From: Streptomyces parvulus | GTDB lineage: Bacteria; Actinomycetota; Actinomycetes; Streptomycetales; Streptomycetaceae | DNA: 64,000 nt | Assembly (NCBI RefSeq): GCF_014648855.1 | Contig: NZ_BMRX01000005.1 | Span: 124,001-188,000, forward strand | Direction: 5' to 3' | Shown: positions 55,456 through 64,000 of the stretch, piece after piece | Layout of the letters: every line of letters begins with the position of its first letter | How positions within the stretch are numbered: position 1 is the stretch's first letter | Translations under genes and position numbers: made by a program | Notes under the pieces: model-generated | Database searches by the model: none | What the model was told of the DNA's origin: nothing | What the model saw: only the letters and a program-made list of their open reading frames with translations

Positions 55456-56430
55456 TCACGGCCAGGGGTTGAGACCCTCCGAGCGGCGCTGCGCGAACCC
55501 GGGCGTCGGGTCCAGGTAGACCCGGCGGATCATCGGGAACTCCTCGCGCAGCCGCTGCTCGGCCCGTTCGCTCGCCCACTCGATCTGCGCCGCCGTCGCC
55601 ACGTCCCGGAAGTCGACCTTGGCGGCGACCAGCGCCTCCCGGGGCCCCTGGAGAAGGGTGGTCAGCTCCAGTACGGCCTCGATGTGCTCGACGGCCACCA
55701 GCTCCGCCCGGATCCGCTCGCGCACGGACCGGGGCAGGGGGCGGCCGATGAGGAACTCGGCGTTGGAGCGGCCCAGCACCCACGCGACGTACAGCAGCAG
55801 GGCGCCGATGCACAGGGAGGCGACGCCGTCCCAGACGCCGGACCCGGTGAGCTGCCCGCCGAGCAGGCCGCCGGCCGCCAGCAGCAGGCCGGCCAGGGCG
55901 GCGGAGTCCTCCATGACGACGGCCTTGACGGCGGTGTCGGGGGTGCGGCGCAGATAGCGGCCGAAGGAGACCCGGTAGCGCCGGGCCTCGCCGCGGGCCT
56001 GCCGCAGGCCGGTGCGCAGCGAGTAGCCCTCCAGGAGGAAGGCGACGGCCAGGACGAGGTACGCCACCAGCGGGTCGCCGGGCTCCTCGCCGTGGGTGAG
56101 GGTGTGGACGCCGTCGTACAGGGAGAAGACGGCGCCGCCGACGAAGGTGGCGACGGCGGCGAGCAGCGCCCAGATGTAGCGCTCGGGGCCGTGGCCAAGG
56201 GGGTGGTCCTCGTCGGCGGGGCGCTCGCTGCGTTTGAGGGAGGCCAGCAGCAGGACCTCGGTGACGGTGTCGGCGACCGAGTGGGCGGCCTCCGACAGCA
56301 TCGCGCTGGACCCGCTGATCACGCCGGCCACCGCCTTGGCGACGGCGATGCCCAGATTGGCGAAGGCGGCGACCAGGACCGTGAAGGTGCTCTCGCCGCC
56401 GCCCGTGTCGTCCCGCGCAGGTTCCGCCAT
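55456..56430 (-). CDS. Cation diffusion facilitator family transporter
   Basis: A 324-residue CDF antiporter with six helices and a cytoplasmic C-terminal domain. The metal-site motif SEAAHSVADT in helix 2 and the HPLGHGPERY loop identify the family, here of the DUF-like 'HPLGHG' subgroup (SLC30A9-like). It exports Zn2+, Mn2+ or similar ions. The ATG at 56430 is used; the upstream continuation of the frame is shadow of tesB. It lies 5 nt after the tesB stop, so the two are probably co-transcribed. Confidence 0.88.
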   Translation of the reverse strand: MAEPARDDTGGGESTFTVLVAAFANLGIAVAKAVAGVISGSSAMLSEAAHSVADTVTEVLLLASLKRSERPADEDHPLGHGPERYIWALLAAVATFVGGAVFSLYDGVHTLTHGEEPGDPLVAYLVLAVAFLLEGYSLRTGLRQARGEARRYRVSFGRYLRRTPDTAVKAVVMEDSAALAGLLLAAGGLLGGQLTGSGVWDGVASLCIGALLLYVAWVLGRSNAEFLIGRPLPRSVRERIRAELVAVEHIEAVLELTTLLQGPREALVAAKVDFRDVATAAQIEWASERAEQRLREEFPMIRRVYLDPTPGFAQRRSEGLNPWP

Positions 56431-56435
56431 GCCCC

Positions 56436-57308
56436 TCAGTGTTCCCGAGGGACCCGCACCACGCCTTCCTGGACGACCGAGACGGCGAGCCGACCGTCCC
56501 GGGTGTGGATGCGGGCCTGGCCGAGGCCCCGGCCGCCGGACGCGGACGGGGACTGCTGGTCGTACAGCAGCCACTCGTCGGCGCGGAAGGGCCGGTGGAA
56601 CCACATCGCGTGGTCCAGCGAGGCGCCGACCACGTCGCCGACGGCCCAGCCGCCGCGGCCGTGGGCGAGCAGCACCGAGTCCAGCAGCGTCATGTCGGAG
56701 ACGTAGGTGGCGAGGACGACGTGCAGCAGGGGGTCGTCCGCGAGCTTGCCGTTGGTGCGGAACCACACCTGCGAGTGCGGGTCGCGGGGCGTGCCGAAGT
56801 CGCCGAAGGGCGGGTCGTCGACGTAGCGCAGGTCGACCGCGGCGCGCGCCTCCAGGAACCGTTCGACGGTCTCGGCGGGCAGGTGCGGATAGCTGCGCAG
56901 CCGTTCCTCGCCGGTGGGCAGCGTCTCCGGGTCGGGCGCCGGCGGCATGGGGGCTTGGTGGTCCAGCCCCTCCTCGTAGCTCTGGAAGGACGCGGAGAGA
57001 CCGAAGATCGGCTTGCCGTGCTGGACGGCGACGACCCGGCGGGTGGTGAAGGAGCGGCCGTCGCGCAGCCGGTCCACGTTGTAGACGATGGGGGCGCCGG
57101 GGTCGCCGGGGCGCAGGAAGTACGCGTGCAGGGAGTGCGCGTGCCGGTCCGCGGGGACCGTGCGCCCGGCGGCGACCAGGGCCTGGGCGGCCACCTGCCC
57201 GCCGAAGACCCGGGGGACGACGGCGGAGCGGGAGCGGCCGCGGTAGATGTCCTCCTCGATCCGCTCCAGGTCGAGCAGATCGAGGAGGGACTGGAGTGCT
57301 TCGCTCAT
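56436..57308 (-). CDS. tesB: Acyl-CoA thioesterase II
   Basis: A 290-residue double hot-dog thioesterase that hydrolyses acyl-CoAs to free acids and CoA. Typical TesB blocks: FGGQVAAQALVAAGRTV, LHAYFLRPGD and SLDHAMWFHRPFRADEWLLY with the catalytic Asp. It lies between an acyl-CoA dehydrogenase gene and a CDF transporter gene on the same strand, in a region devoted to acyl-CoA metabolism. Confidence 0.93.
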   Translation of the reverse strand: MSEALQSLLDLLDLERIEEDIYRGRSRSAVVPRVFGGQVAAQALVAAGRTVPADRHAHSLHAYFLRPGDPGAPIVYNVDRLRDGRSFTTRRVVAVQHGKPIFGLSASFQSYEEGLDHQAPMPPAPDPETLPTGEERLRSYPHLPAETVERFLEARAAVDLRYVDDPPFGDFGTPRDPHSQVWFRTNGKLADDPLLHVVLATYVSDMTLLDSVLLAHGRGGWAVGDVVGASLDHAMWFHRPFRADEWLLYDQQSPSASGGRGLGQARIHTRDGRLAVSVVQEGVVRVPREH

Positions 57309-57338
57309 GTCCTGTGCTTCTGAGGTCTGCAGACCGGT

Positions 57339-58496
57339 CTACAGGCCCATGTTCTTCGCGATGATCGACTTCATGATCTCGCTGGTGCCGCCGTAGATGC
57401 GGTTGACCCGGTTGTCCGCGTACAGGCGGGCGATCGGGTACTCGTTCATGTAGCCGTAGCCGCCGTGCAGCTGGAGGCAGCGGTCGATGACGCGGTGGGC
57501 GACCTCGGTGCAGAAGAGCTTGGCGCTGGCGGCCTCGGCGGGCGTCAGCTCACCGGCGTCCAGCGCCTCGGTGGCGCGGTCGGCGACGGCCTCGGCGGCG
57601 TCCACCTCGGCCTGGCAGGCGGCCAGCTCGAACTTGGTGTTCTGGAAGTGGGCGACCGGCTTGCCGAAGACGGTGCGGTCCTGCACGTACTGCTTGGCGA
57701 AGCGGACGGCGGCCTTGGCCTGGGCGTAGGCGCCGAAGGCGATGCCCCAGCGCTCGGACGCCAGGTTGTGGCCGAGGTAGGAGAAGCCCCGGTTCTCCTC
57801 GCCGAGCAGGTCCTCGACGGGGACCTTGACGTCGACGAAGGCCAGCTCCGCGGTGTCGGAGGTGCGCAGGCCGAGCTTGTCGAGCTTGCGGCCGACCGAG
57901 TAGCCCTCGGACTTGGTGTCCACGGCGAACAGGGAGATGCCGTGGCGCCGGTCGTCGGAGGTGGGCGCGGCGGTGCGGGCGCAGACGATGACCTTGTCGG
58001 CGTGCACGCCGCCGGTGATGAAGGTCTTGGCGCCGTTGAGGACGTAGTGGGTGCCGTCCTCGGAGAGCTTGGCGGTGGACTTCATGCCCGCGAGGTCGGA
58101 GCCGGTGCCGGGCTCCGTCATCGCGATGGCCCACATCTCCTCGCCGGTGACGAACTTCGGCAGGTAGCGCTTCTTCTGCTCGTCGGTGGCCAGCATCTTG
58201 ATGTAGGGCAGGGCGAGCAGCACGTGCACGCCCGAGCCGCCGAACTGGACGCCCGCGCGGGCGGTCTCCTCGTAGAGGACGGCCTCGAACTTGTGGCTGT
58301 CCATGCCGGCGCCGCCGAACTCCTCGGGCACGTTGATGCCGAAGATGCCCAGGTCGCCGAGCTTGTGGTAGAAGTCGCGCGGCGCCTGGCCGGCGGCGAA
58401 CCACTCGTCGTAGACGGGGACGACCTCGCCCTCGATGAAGGCGCGGATGGTCTCCCGGAACGCCTCGTGGTCCTCGTTGAACACCGTACGGCGCAC
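57339..58496 (-). CDS. Acyl-CoA dehydrogenase
   Basis: A 385-residue FAD-dependent acyl-CoA dehydrogenase that introduces the alpha-beta double bond. Signatures: AIAMTEPGTGSDLAGMKSTA and LHGGYGYMNEYPIARLYAD; the catalytic Glu may be that in IYGGTSEIMKSI, although the exact base position varies in the family. The GTG at 58496 has GGAGG 8 nt upstream. Substrate chain length unknown; long or branched chains are common for this subgroup. Confidence 0.92.
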   Translation of the reverse strand: MRRTVFNEDHEAFRETIRAFIEGEVVPVYDEWFAAGQAPRDFYHKLGDLGIFGINVPEEFGGAGMDSHKFEAVLYEETARAGVQFGGSGVHVLLALPYIKMLATDEQKKRYLPKFVTGEEMWAIAMTEPGTGSDLAGMKSTAKLSEDGTHYVLNGAKTFITGGVHADKVIVCARTAAPTSDDRRHGISLFAVDTKSEGYSVGRKLDKLGLRTSDTAELAFVDVKVPVEDLLGEENRGFSYLGHNLASERWGIAFGAYAQAKAAVRFAKQYVQDRTVFGKPVAHFQNTKFELAACQAEVDAAEAVADRATEALDAGELTPAEAASAKLFCTEVAHRVIDRCLQLHGGYGYMNEYPIARLYADNRVNRIYGGTSEIMKSIIAKNMGL

Positions 58497-58593
58497 CGCG
58501 CCACCTCCAGGGTACGTATCTAAGCGCTTGCTCAGACTTCACCGTACCGGCGGGTAGGGAGGGGCGTAAAGACCGGGCCCCGGGTAACCCTCG

Positions 58594-59205
58594 TCACTCC
58601 CCTCCCACCGCGGCGAACGCCCCCCGCGCCATCCGGTGCAGCAGCTCCGCCGTGACCGCGCGGCCCGGCAGGGAGCCGGGGCGGCCCAGGTGCGGGGTGG
58701 AGTTCAGGAGGCCGAAGACCGAGTGGACGGCGGAGCGGGCGCTGGGCTCGGCGACCGCCGGGTAGACCTCGCGGACCACCCCGACCCACAGCTCGACGTA
58801 CTGCCGCTGGAGCTGGCGCACCATCTTGCGGTCGGCGTCCCGGAGGCGGTCCAGCTCGCGGTCGTGCAGGGTGATGAGCGGGCGGTCGTCGAGCGCGAAG
58901 TCGATGTGACCCTCGATGAGCGAGTCGAGGACCGCCTCGGCACCCGCCCCGGAGCCGGCCACCCCCTCGGCCTCCGCCAGCCGCCGTTTCGCCCCCGTCA
59001 GCAGCTGTTCGCTGATGCCGACCAGCAGCTCCGCGAGCATCGCGTCCTTGCCGGCGAAGTGCCGGTAGAGGCCGGGGCCGCTGATGCCCACCGCGGCGCC
59101 TATCTCGTCGACGCCGACCCCGTGGAATCCGCGCTCGGCGAAGAGCCGCGCGGCCTCCTTGAGGATCTGCTCGCGGCGGGTGGGGGCGTCGGTTCTGGTG
59201 GCCAT
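58594..59205 (-). CDS. TetR-family regulator of the acyl-CoA/leucine-degradation genes
   Basis: A 203-residue TetR repressor. N-terminal helix-turn-helix: ILKEAARLFAERGFHGVGVDEIG, recognition segment VGISGPGLYRHFAGKD. It is divergent from the carboxylase-lyase operon, and the gap holds two GTTA(A/G)-N6-TTAAC boxes. No SD: TAGAAT (complement of 59212-59217) lies 7 nt before the ATG, so the transcript is probably leaderless. It resembles in position and boxes the short-chain acyl-CoA regulator AccR of S. avermitilis. Confidence 0.88.
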   Translation of the reverse strand: MATRTDAPTRREQILKEAARLFAERGFHGVGVDEIGAAVGISGPGLYRHFAGKDAMLAELLVGISEQLLTGAKRRLAEAEGVAGSGAGAEAVLDSLIEGHIDFALDDRPLITLHDRELDRLRDADRKMVRQLQRQYVELWVGVVREVYPAVAEPSARSAVHSVFGLLNSTPHLGRPGSLPGRAVTAELLHRMARGAFAAVGGE

Positions 59206-59227
59206 GGGAGCAATTCTAGACAGGGAG

Positions 59228-59272
59228 GTTAGCGGTCGTTAACCTGAGGGAAACGCGTTAACGCTCATTAAC
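59228..59272. promoter_or_regulatory. Two TetR operators (GTTAA-N6-TTAAC type)
   Basis: GTTAG-N6-TTAAC (59228-59243) and GTTAA-N6-TTAAC (59257-59272) are two palindromic boxes 29 bp apart between the TetR gene and the carboxylase operon. The second is a perfect match to the motif reported for AccR in S. avermitilis, as I recall it. Confidence 0.7.
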
Positions 59273-59302
59273 TGGTCGATCACTGGGTGAGGGGACCGCA
59301 GG

Positions 59303-60919
<1,617 letters not shown>

Positions 60920-60931
60920 GGAGGGGACTCG

Positions 60932-62917
60932 ATGGGAAGCACGATGGGGAGCTCGATGTTCGACACGGTGCTGGTGGCCAACCGCGGTGAGATCGCGGTG
61001 CGGGTCATCCGGACGCTGCGCGCGATGGGCGTGCGCTCGGTGGCGGTCTTCTCCGACGCCGACGCGGACGCCCGGCACGTGCGCGAGGCCGACGAGGCGG
61101 TACGGATCGGCCCGGCGCCGGCGGCGGAGAGCTATCTGTCCGTCGAGCGGCTGCTGGAGGCCGCCGCCCGCACCGGCGCGCAGGCCGTCCACCCGGGGTA
61201 CGGCTTCCTCGCCGAGAACGCCGGGTTCGCGCGGGCCTGCGAGGAGGCGGGGCTGGTCTTCATCGGGCCGCCCGCCGACGCGATCGCCCTCATGGGCGAC
61301 AAGATCCGGGCCAAGGAGACGGTCAAGGCGGCCGGGGTCCCGGTCGTCCCGGGCTCCAGCGGCAGCGGGCTGACCGACGCACAGCTCGCCGACGCGGCCC
61401 GCGAGATCGGCACGCCGGTGCTGCTCAAGCCGTCGGCCGGCGGGGGCGGCAAGGGGATGCGGCTGGTGCGGGACGCCGCCGTGCTCGCCGAGGAGATCGC
61501 CGCCGCCCGGCGCGAGGCCCGCGCCTCCTTCGGCGACCACACGCTCCTCGTGGAGCGCTGGATCGACCGGCCCCGGCACATCGAGATCCAGGTCCTGGCC
61601 GACGGCCACGGCAACGTGATCCACCTGGGCGAGCGGGAGTGCTCCCTCCAGCGCCGGCACCAGAAGATCATCGAGGAGGCGCCCAGCGTGCTCCTCGACG
61701 AGGCGACCCGGGCCGCGATGGGCGAGGCCGCCGTGCAGGCGGCGCGCTCCTGCGGCTACCGGGGCGCGGGCACGGTGGAGTTCATCGTGCCGGGCAGCGA
61801 CCCGTCGTCGTACTACTTCATGGAGATGAACACCCGCCTCCAGGTCGAGCACCCGGTGACCGAGCTGGTGACGGGCCTGGACCTGGTGGAGTGGCAGCTG
61901 CGGGTGGCGGCGGGCGAACCGCTCGGCCTCGCGCAGGACGACGTCCGGCTGACCGGGCACGCGGTGGAGGCCCGGCTGTGCGCCGAGACTGTGTCCATCA
62001 AAGAGGGCGCGCGCGGCTTCCTCCCCTCCGGCGGCACCGTGCTGCGGCTGCGCGAGCCCCAGGGTGACGGGGTGCGCACCGACTCCGGGCTCAGCGAGGG
62101 CAGCGAGGTCGGCAGCCTCTACGACCCGATGCTGTCCAAGGTGATCGCCTACGGCCCCGACCGGGAGACGGCGCTGCGCAGGCTGCGGGCGGCCCTGGCC
62201 CGGACGGTGACGCTGGGCGTGCAGACCAACGCCGGGTTCCTGCGGCGGCTGCTCGCGCACCCGGCGGTGGTGGCGGGCGACCTGGACACCGGGCTGGTGG
62301 AGCGCGAGGCCGACGGCCTGGTCTCCACGGACGTGCCGGAGGAGGTGTACGAGGCGGCGGCGGCCGTACGGCTGGACGCGCTGCGGCCGCGCGGGGACGG
62401 CTGGACCGACCCGTTCTCGGTGCCGGACGGCTGGCGCACGGGCGGCGAGCCGAAGCCGGTGGCCTTCCCGATGCGGGCCACGGGACTTGAACCCGTCACG
62501 CACTCCCCGCGCGGCACCCACGCCGTCACCGACGACCAGGTGGCCGTCACCCTCGACGGCGTCCGGCACACCTTCGACCGCGCCGGCGACTGGCTGGGCC
62601 GCGACGGCGACGCCTGGCACGTGCGCGACCACGACCCGGTCGCCGCCTCCCTCACCCGCTCCGCCCACGCGGGCGCCGACTCGCTCACCGCGCCGATGCC
62701 GGGCACGGTGACGGTGGTGAAGGTCGCCGTCGGCGACGAGGTGGCCGCCGGGCAGAGCCTGCTGGTCGTGGAGGCGATGAAGATGGAGCACGTCATCTCC
62801 GCGCCGCACGCCGGCACCGTCGCCGAGCTGGACGTCGCGCCCGGCACCACGGTCGCCATGGACCAGGTGCTGGCGGTCATCGCCCCGGCCGAGGGCGGAG
62901 AGGAGCAGACGGCGTGA
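60932..62917 (+). CDS. Biotin carboxylase / BCCP subunit of acyl-CoA carboxylase
   Basis: A 661-residue alpha subunit. Residues about 10-455 are biotin carboxylase with the ATP-grasp glycine loop [12 protein letters not shown] and the catalytic [14 protein letters not shown]; about 590-661 are the biotin carrier domain with the biotinylated Lys in VEAMKMEH (about residue 616). It carboxylates its biotin and passes the carboxyl group to the preceding subunit. SD GAGGAGG precedes ATG 60932; the GTG of the lyase gene overlaps its stop. Confidence 0.94.
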   Translation: MGSTMGSSMFDTVLVANRGEIAVRVIRTLRAMGVRSVAVFSDADADARHVREADEAVRIGPAPAAESYLSVERLLEAAARTGAQAVHPGYGFLAENAGFARACEEAGLVFIGPPADAIALMGDKIRAKETVKAAGVPVVPGSSGSGLTDAQLADAAREIGTPVLLKPSAGGGGKGMRLVRDAAVLAEEIAAARREARASFGDHTLLVERWIDRPRHIEIQVLADGHGNVIHLGERECSLQRRHQKIIEEAPSVLLDEATRAAMGEAAVQAARSCGYRGAGTVEFIVPGSDPSSYYFMEMNTRLQVEHPVTELVTGLDLVEWQLRVAAGEPLGLAQDDVRLTGHAVEARLCAETVSIKEGARGFLPSGGTVLRLREPQGDGVRTDSGLSEGSEVGSLYDPMLSKVIAYGPDRETALRRLRAALARTVTLGVQTNAGFLRRLLAHPAVVAGDLDTGLVEREADGLVSTDVPEEVYEAAAAVRLDALRPRGDGWTDPFSVPDGWRTGGEPKPVAFPMRATGLEPVTHSPRGTHAVTDDQVAVTLDGVRHTFDRAGDWLGRDGDAWHVRDHDPVAASLTRSAHAGADSLTAPMPGTVTVVKVAVGDEVAAGQSLLVVEAMKMEHVISAPHAGTVAELDVAPGTTVAMDQVLAVIAPAEGGEEQTA

Positions 62918-63879
62918 ACACCCCCGAGCTGGGTCTGCCGATGACCGTGCCGGCCGAGGGCCTGCCCGCCCGCGTCCGCATCCACGAAGTGGGCGCCCGC
63001 GACGGCCTGCAGAACGAGAAGGCGGTCGTCCCGGCAGCGGTGAAGGCGGAGTTCGTCCGCCGCCTCGCCGGGACCGGTCTGACCACCATCGAGGCGACGA
63101 GCTTCGTGCACCCCAAGTGGGTGCCGCAGCTGGCGGACGCGGAGGAGCTGTACCCCGCCGTCGCGGACCTGCCGGTCGACCTCCCCGTCCTGGTGCCGAA
63201 CGAGCGCGGCCTGGACCGCGCGCTGGCCCTCGGCGCACGCCGGGTGGCCGTCTTCGCCAGCGCCACGGAGTCCTTCGCCAAGGCCAACCTGAACCGCACG
63301 GTGGACGAGGCCCTGGCCATGTTCGCGCCGGTGGTGGCGCGGGCGAAGGCGGCCGGCGTGCACGTGCGGGGCTACCTCTCGATGTGCTTCGGCGACCCGT
63401 GGGAGGGCGCCGTCCCCGTCCCGCAGGTGGTGCGGGTCTGCCGGGCCCTGCTGGACATGGGCTGCGACGAGCTGAGCCTCGGCGACACCATCGGGGTGGC
63501 GACCCCGGGCCACGTCGACGCCCTGCTCGACGCGCTCACCGGGTCCGGCGTCCCGGTCGGCGCGCTCGGCGTGCACTTCCACGACACCTACGGCCAGGCC
63601 CTGTCCAACACCCTGGCCGCCCTGCGGCACGGCGTCACGACGGTCGACGCCTCCGCGGGCGGGCTCGGCGGCTGTCCCTACGCCAAGTCCGCCACCGGCA
63701 ACCTCGCCACCGAAGACCTCGTGTGGATGCTGCGCGGCCTCGGCATCGACACCGGGGTCGACCTCGGCCGTCTCGTCGCCACCAGCGTCTGGATGGCCGC
63801 CCACCTGGGCCGACCCAGCCCGTCCCGCACCGTACGAGCCCTGGCGGGCTCGGGCGCCGACTCCCACCAGGAGCACTGA
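62914..63879 (+). CDS. Hydroxymethylglutaryl-CoA lyase
   Basis: A 321-residue TIM-barrel lyase that splits HMG-CoA into acetoacetate and acetyl-CoA, the last step of leucine catabolism. Signatures: [39 protein letters not shown] and [15 protein letters not shown] with the catalytic Cys. GTG 62914 overlaps the previous stop (GTGA), so it is tightly coupled to the carboxylase subunits. Confidence 0.93.
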   Translation: MNTPELGLPMTVPAEGLPARVRIHEVGARDGLQNEKAVVPAAVKAEFVRRLAGTGLTTIEATSFVHPKWVPQLADAEELYPAVADLPVDLPVLVPNERGLDRALALGARRVAVFASATESFAKANLNRTVDEALAMFAPVVARAKAAGVHVRGYLSMCFGDPWEGAVPVPQVVRVCRALLDMGCDELSLGDTIGVATPGHVDALLDALTGSGVPVGALGVHFHDTYGQALSNTLAALRHGVTTVDASAGGLGGCPYAKSATGNLATEDLVWMLRGLGIDTGVDLGRLVATSVWMAAHLGRPSPSRTVRALAGSGADSHQEH

Positions 63880-63885
63880 TCACCC

Positions 63886-64000
63886 ATGGACCACAAGCTC
63901 TCCCCCGAACTGGAAGAACTCCGCCGCACGGTCGAGGAGTTCGCCCACGACGTCGTGGCGCCCAAGATCGGTGACTTCTACGAGCGGCACGAGTTCCCGT
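63886..64000 (+). CDS. Acyl-CoA dehydrogenase, 5' end only (isovaleryl-CoA type by context)
   Basis: The first 38 codons are present (MDHKLSPELEELRRTVEEF, then HDVVAPKIGDFYERHEFP), the typical helical N-terminus of an acyl-CoA dehydrogenase. It starts 6 nt after the HMG-CoA lyase stop, so it belongs to the leucine-degradation operon, where isovaleryl-CoA dehydrogenase would supply substrate to the carboxylase. The rest lies outside the window. Confidence 0.8.
   Translation, partial: MDHKLSPELEELRRTVEEFAHDVVAPKIGDFYERHEFP

Overview
The window is high-GC actinobacterial chromosome, almost certainly Streptomyces. Nearly every reading frame has G or C at third codon positions, GTG starts and GTGA/ATGA stop-start overlaps are frequent, many genes lack a Shine-Dalgarno and look leaderless, and the families and their order recall the citA-copA-rbs-agmatinase-liu part of the S. 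coelicolor core (gene-order comparison is from memory, not computed). No rRNA, tRNA, IS element, prophage or CRISPR array was seen.

Layout. 1-8.2 kb: a VWA-domain lipoprotein (cut by the window edge), an ABC exporter whose ATPase is fused to a secreted-type alpha/beta hydrolase, an APC amino-acid permease and mmsA. 8.2-12.4 kb: a long mmsA leader with a strong promoter, a small HTH protein, a GNAT acetyltransferase and the copper-efflux pair copZ-copA behind a CsoR-type box. 12.4-17.5 kb: a 650-bp unexplained intergenic region, citA with its own terminator, recD2 and a Uma2-type protein. 17.6-20.8 kb: an ArsR-SRPBCC fusion regulator under a 50-bp operator, an ECF41 sigma factor with its divergent AhpD-like partner and two matching ECF41 promoters, and a DUF1062 protein.

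20.9-26.8 kb: a complete ribose uptake and phosphorylation operon (LacI, rbsA, a permease/binding-protein fusion, rbsK, rbsD). 27.0-32.6 kb: a second sugar-catabolic cluster (two TIM-barrel isomerase-like proteins, a DUF993 aldolase-like protein, a Gfo/Idh/MocA dehydrogenase and a LacI regulator). 32.5-41.2 kb: EamA exporter/LysR pair, DUF4097 plus HicB-like proteins, a Tat-exported GH3 enzyme, a lipoprotein, a secreted S37 peptidase and a small secreted protein. 41.2-46.0 kb: a full-length fused ABC exporter and a secreted endonuclease I.

46.0-48.7 kb holds the most interesting system: an NB-ARC/TPR (NLR-like) protein translationally coupled to a 139-residue protein, both carrying the same short motif (ASGSARIYQ-x-G-x-DQ-x-I), at the N-terminus of one and the C-terminus of the other. 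This is the arrangement of bacterial amyloid-signalling NLR/effector pairs. 48.8-54.6 kb: a ThDP enzyme coupled to an agmatinase-family ureohydrolase, a Na+/solute symporter and a divergent PucR regulator, perhaps a guanidino-compound (2-ketoarginine) pathway. 54.6-64 kb: a protein of unclear function, a CDF cation transporter, an acyl-CoA thioesterase, an acyl-CoA dehydrogenase, and a leucine-catabolic (liu-type) operon of two acyl-CoA carboxylase subunits, HMG-CoA lyase and acyl-CoA dehydrogenase divergent from a TetR regulator with two GTTAA-N6-TTAAC-like boxes.
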